Source: Clostridium sp031626875 (GTDB lineage Bacteria; Bacillota; Clostridia; Clostridiales; Clostridiaceae). Taken from it: a DNA stretch of 64,000 nt. Within the stretch, counting starts at the first letter, position 1, and each line of letters starts with the position of its first letter. Under the pieces are notes generated by a model, which worked only from the letters and a program-made list of their open reading frames with translations, searched no databases and had not been told where the DNA came from. The stretch is taken from contig NZ_JANDMF010000027.1 of the NCBI RefSeq assembly GCF_031626875.1, positions 1-64,000 of the forward strand, in the 5' to 3' direction. Below are positions 61,376 through 64,000 of this stretch, one piece after another. Both the position numbers and the translations under genes were made by a program.

Positions 61376-61999
61376 TTAGGGAGAATAGAAAAAGTTTTTT
61401 ATATCAAAAGCAAGGTCACGCGAATTATTTCCTTTTAATATATTACTTAAGGTATATTCTTTTACTTCATCATATTTTTTGAATATCTCTTGAGCTGTGC
61501 TACAATCATTATAAACTTTCCAGTAGCCACAAATTAAACATTTTTTCTTTGTACATTCCATAAAATCTTTAACATCTTCAATAGGTATTCCTAAAAATAA
61601 GCCTAATTCATGTGGACAATGATATAAATTATATCTTTCTTTTAAAGTCTCAACATATATAGAAATATCTTCTTCATAGGTATACCCTAGTTTTATTAAG
61701 AACCTTTTTTGTTCTTCCTGAAATATATATTTTGAAAGTGACTCTTTATTATAAAGCATCACTATTATAGCATCTTCATTTTCTCTCAATTCAACAAATT
61801 CTAAGTCAATGTTTTGTACAAAATCTCTACCATAAATTATCCACTTTAAGTAAGTATTATCTCCAGTCTTCTTTAATGTTATAGTTGAAGCTGGTTTTAT
61901 CCCAGCTACAACTTGAGAAATATTGAATAGTAAGAAATTTTCTATATATTCCTTATCATTCATTGAATTTAACTTTTTGTAAAAATCCAAATACTTCAT
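61376..61999 (-). CDS. DUF3793 family protein
   Basis: This encodes 207 residues. NLYHCPHELGLFLGIPIEDV (about 128-147) and CLICGYWKVYNDCSTAQEIF match DUF3793, a family commonly beside flavodoxin and FeoB genes in clostridia. The Cys cluster (CTKKKCLIC) could bind metal. Ten bases after the flavodoxin gene. Role in iron or electron transfer is inferred. Confidence 0.8.
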   Translation of the reverse strand: MKYLDFYKKLNSMNDKEYIENFLLFNISQVVAGIKPASTITLKKTGDNTYLKWIIYGRDFVQNIDLEFVELRENEDAIIVMLYNKESLSKYIFQEEQKRFLIKLGYTYEEDISIYVETLKERYNLYHCPHELGLFLGIPIEDVKDFMECTKKKCLICGYWKVYNDCSTAQEIFKKYDEVKEYTLSNILKGNNSRDLAFDIKNFFYSP

Positions 62000-62009
62000 A
62001 ACTGATCTA

Positions 62010-62429
62010 CTATAGACTAGCTATTTTTCTTCCAAATTCTCTACATTCCTCTTCTGATGAACCTTCTGGTTCATTTTCAACCATTAGTAAATCTAGAGTA
62101 GATTGACAGCCATAAGAAATCATTCTTTCTTCAAAATTTCTTAGCCATGTACCATCTCCCCAACCATAAGACCCAAATAAAGCAACTTTCTTTCCTGACA
62201 CTTTAGAAGATATCTCTTCTATAAAAGGTTCAAATTCATCCTCTTCTAAAATTTCATCTCCCATTGCTGGACATCCTAAAATCACTATATCTTCATCTTT
62301 AAAAATATCTGGATTAGCATCACTTACATTAATTAATTCTGCTGCCTTTCCTTTTTCTATTATTCCTTCTGCAATTAAATTTGCCATCTTTTGAGTATTT
62401 CCTGTTCCTGACCAATAAACTATTTTCAT
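62010..62429 (-). CDS. Flavodoxin
   Basis: This encodes 139 residues. VYWSGTGNTQKMANLIAEGI (phosphate-binding loop, about 4-23), ILGCPAMGDEILEEDEFEPF and LFGSYGWGDGTWLR are flavodoxin motifs. FMN-based electron carrier replacing ferredoxin under low iron; next to FeoB. RBS AGGAGG. Confidence 0.9.
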   Translation of the reverse strand: MKIVYWSGTGNTQKMANLIAEGIIEKGKAAELINVSDANPDIFKDEDIVILGCPAMGDEILEEDEFEPFIEEISSKVSGKKVALFGSYGWGDGTWLRNFEERMISYGCQSTLDLLMVENEPEGSSEEECREFGRKIASL

Positions 62430-62479
62430 TTTTTGTTCCTCCTAATTTATATTAATATTCATTCTCAACTTTTTTATGT

Positions 62480-64000
62480 TTAAGCAAATCCTAGTAATGA
62501 ACCTACTTGATATACAATTACAGCCGCTATCCAAGCAACTACAAAAGTATATGTTGCTGCAAAAATTGTCCATCTCCAAGAATTTGTTTCTCTCTTAATT
62601 GCACCTAATGCTACTAAACATGGCGTATACAACAAAGACATAACCATAAATGACATGGCTGATAATGGTGTAAATATACTCTGAATTGCAACTGTTAATT
62701 CAGGTCCTTCCTGAACTCCAGCATATATTAATCCCATAGTTGCTACTACAGATTCCTTAGCCAATATTCCTGTTAATAATGATACTCCGGCTTGCCATGT
62801 TCCAAATCCTGCTAGCGTAAATATAGGTGCTATTACTCCTCCTATTATTCCAAGCAATGAGTTTTCACTATTAGCTTCAACTCCTGCTGGAAAGTTTGAT
62901 AAGAATGTTAATAGTATCATAACTGGTAGAATTATCACTCCAGCCTTTTTACAAAAAGCACCAGCTTTATCCCACATTAATATGAATACATTTTTAACAG
63001 ATGGTAACTTATAACTTGGAAGTTCCATAACAAAATATGAAGTTTCTCCTTTAAATAAAGTTTTGCTAAATATCTTTCCCATTATAAGAGCTACTATTAT
63101 TCCAATTATATAAAGAGCAAATAAAATTACACCTTGATTTTTCTGAAAAAATGCACTTATAAAAAGAGCATATATAGGTAACCTTGCCCCACAGGATACA
63201 AAAGGATTAATTAATATTGCTATCATTCTATCTTTCTTATTTTCTAATGTTCTGGTAGACATTATCCCTGGCACATTACATCCTGTACTTACAAGCATAG
63301 ATACAAAGGTTTTACCATGTAATCCTAAGCTTCTCATAAGTCTATCCATAACATATGCAGCTCTTGCCATATATCCACTGTCTTCCAATAAACCAATTAA
63401 AAAATACATTACCATTATTAGTGGTAAGAATGCAATTACATTTCCTACTCCACCAAACACACCATCTTTAACAAGATTCACCAACAAATCTGGAGCTTCA
63501 GCACTTGAAAGCACTCCAGATACACTTTCTCCAAGCCCACTAATAAATCCATCTACTATATCTTGAAGTCCAGCTCCTATTTTAAATGTAACTTCATATA
63601 ATATAAACATAATAATTGCAAAAATAGGTATACCTAGATACTTATTAGTAACAACTTTATCTATCCTATCTGTTATAGTTTCTTTCCCCTTCTCTTTTCT
63701 AACTACAGTATCTGAAACAATATCTGATATAAAAGAATATCTTTCATTTACTATAGCCATTTCTCCTTCAAAGCCAATTTTTTCTTCTATATCTTTATTA
63801 CATAATTCAAGCTTTTCCTTTATTAATTTATTTTCTTCAATTTTAAACTGATTTTTAATATGCTCATCATTTTCAAGTAACTTTAATGCTGCCCATTCTG
63901 AATTTAACTCTATATTTTTTGCATTTTGTTCAATGGCTTTAGCTAAAACCTGTATTCCATTATTAATATCTTCACCATAATCTATTGTTACTTTTGGAGA
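62480..64000 (-). CDS. feoB: Ferrous iron transport protein FeoB, C-terminal part (runs off the window)
   Basis: The frame stays open across the right edge, so the N-terminal G domain (GTPase) lies outside. Present: the end of the cytoplasmic spacer (an 80-codon helical piece, 63761-64000, with IEEKIGFEGEMAIVN), then the membrane domain: KYLGIPIFAIIMFILYEV, GVGNVIAFLPLIMVMYFLIG, LEDSGYMARAAYVMD, GLHGKTFVSMLVSTGCNVPG, TLENKKDRMIAILINPFVSCG (second CxxG-type core) and the ending GSLLGFA. Imports Fe(II). Downstream flavodoxin and DUF3793 suggest an iron-responsive operon. Confidence 0.93.
   Translation of the reverse strand, partial: SPKVTIDYGEDINNGIQVLAKAIEQNAKNIELNSEWAALKLLENDEHIKNQFKIEENKLIKEKLELCNKDIEEKIGFEGEMAIVNERYSFISDIVSDTVVRKEKGKETITDRIDKVVTNKYLGIPIFAIIMFILYEVTFKIGAGLQDIVDGFISGLGESVSGVLSSAEAPDLLVNLVKDGVFGGVGNVIAFLPLIMVMYFLIGLLEDSGYMARAAYVMDRLMRSLGLHGKTFVSMLVSTGCNVPGIMSTRTLENKKDRMIAILINPFVSCGARLPIYALFISAFFQKNQGVILFALYIIGIIVALIMGKIFSKTLFKGETSYFVMELPSYKLPSVKNVFILMWDKAGAFCKKAGVIILPVMILLTFLSNFPAGVEANSENSLLGIIGGVIAPIFTLAGFGTWQAGVSLLTGILAKESVVATMGLIYAGVQEGPELTVAIQSIFTPLSAMSFMVMSLLYTPCLVALGAIKRETNSWRWTIFAATYTFVVAWIAAVIVYQVGSLLGFA

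Overview
The window is low-GC, AT-rich Gram-positive DNA. It has strong AGGAGG-type ribosome binding sites, GTG and TTG starts, many intrinsic terminators, an anaerobic cobalamin pathway, pyruvate formate-lyase and FeoB. This points to Clostridium sensu stricto; the species is not resolved. Most genes are on the minus strand.

Layout. (1) Bases 1-13,990 hold a polymorphic-toxin locus. One long exported toxin (signal peptide, two M91-like metalloprotease domains, six SH3b repeats, C39-like peptidase, peptidoglycan-binding domain, nucleotidyltransferase-like tip) is followed by its immunity gene. Further downstream lie 5'-truncated toxin-tip cassettes, each with its own immunity gene, then decayed tips and orphan immunity genes. 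(2) Bases 14,028-32,640 hold an anaerobic cobalamin operon cluster (cbiD-L-F-G-H-JET-A, cobT, cobU, cobS, a short cobU-like gene, a cobC-like gene, cbiB, cbiP, cobO, cbiC). It sits behind a cobalamin riboswitch with a terminator. Four unrelated small genes, one exported protein and several repeated hairpins interrupt it. (3) Bases 32,700-41,000 hold unlinked housekeeping or accessory genes: an MBL-fold lipoprotein, a CDF transporter, an M15 endolysin-like peptidase, a nitroreductase, a DUF1304 protein, a lipoprotein, a decayed ywbE and a choloylglycine-hydrolase-family enzyme. (4) Bases 41,200-46,000 hold a four-gene operon with no known function: an HNH-like/membrane protein, a small membrane protein, a tail-anchored coiled-coil repeat protein and a CbbX/SpoVK-type AAA+ ATPase. 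The first two share a C-terminal tail motif. This is the best candidate in the window for an undescribed system. (5) Bases 46,480-51,760 hold a second immunity island: Imm6-like, SUKH, a tandem paralog pair, a colicin-E-type Im protein, an ATP-grasp protein, a ydbC-like gene, and remnants of toxins and of a serine recombinase. (6) Bases 51,745-64,000 hold a PilZ protein, nupC, pflB behind a ZTP (pfl-type) riboswitch, a YkuK-like gene, tRNA-Trp, a metal-binding-protein-like lipoprotein, tsaE-tsaB-rimI-nudix, and an iron cluster (DUF3793, flavodoxin, FeoB running off the window end).

How it fits together. The toxin and immunity regions look like interbacterial competition loci. Shared C39/peptidoglycan-binding DNA would allow the toxin tip to be swapped by recombination, and surplus immunity genes protect against related tips. 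The cobalamin block makes adenosylcobalamin from precorrin-2-level intermediates; the chelatase, cobalt transport and early tetrapyrrole genes are not here. Coordinates and reading frames come from direct reading. Family names come from recognised motifs, without a database search.
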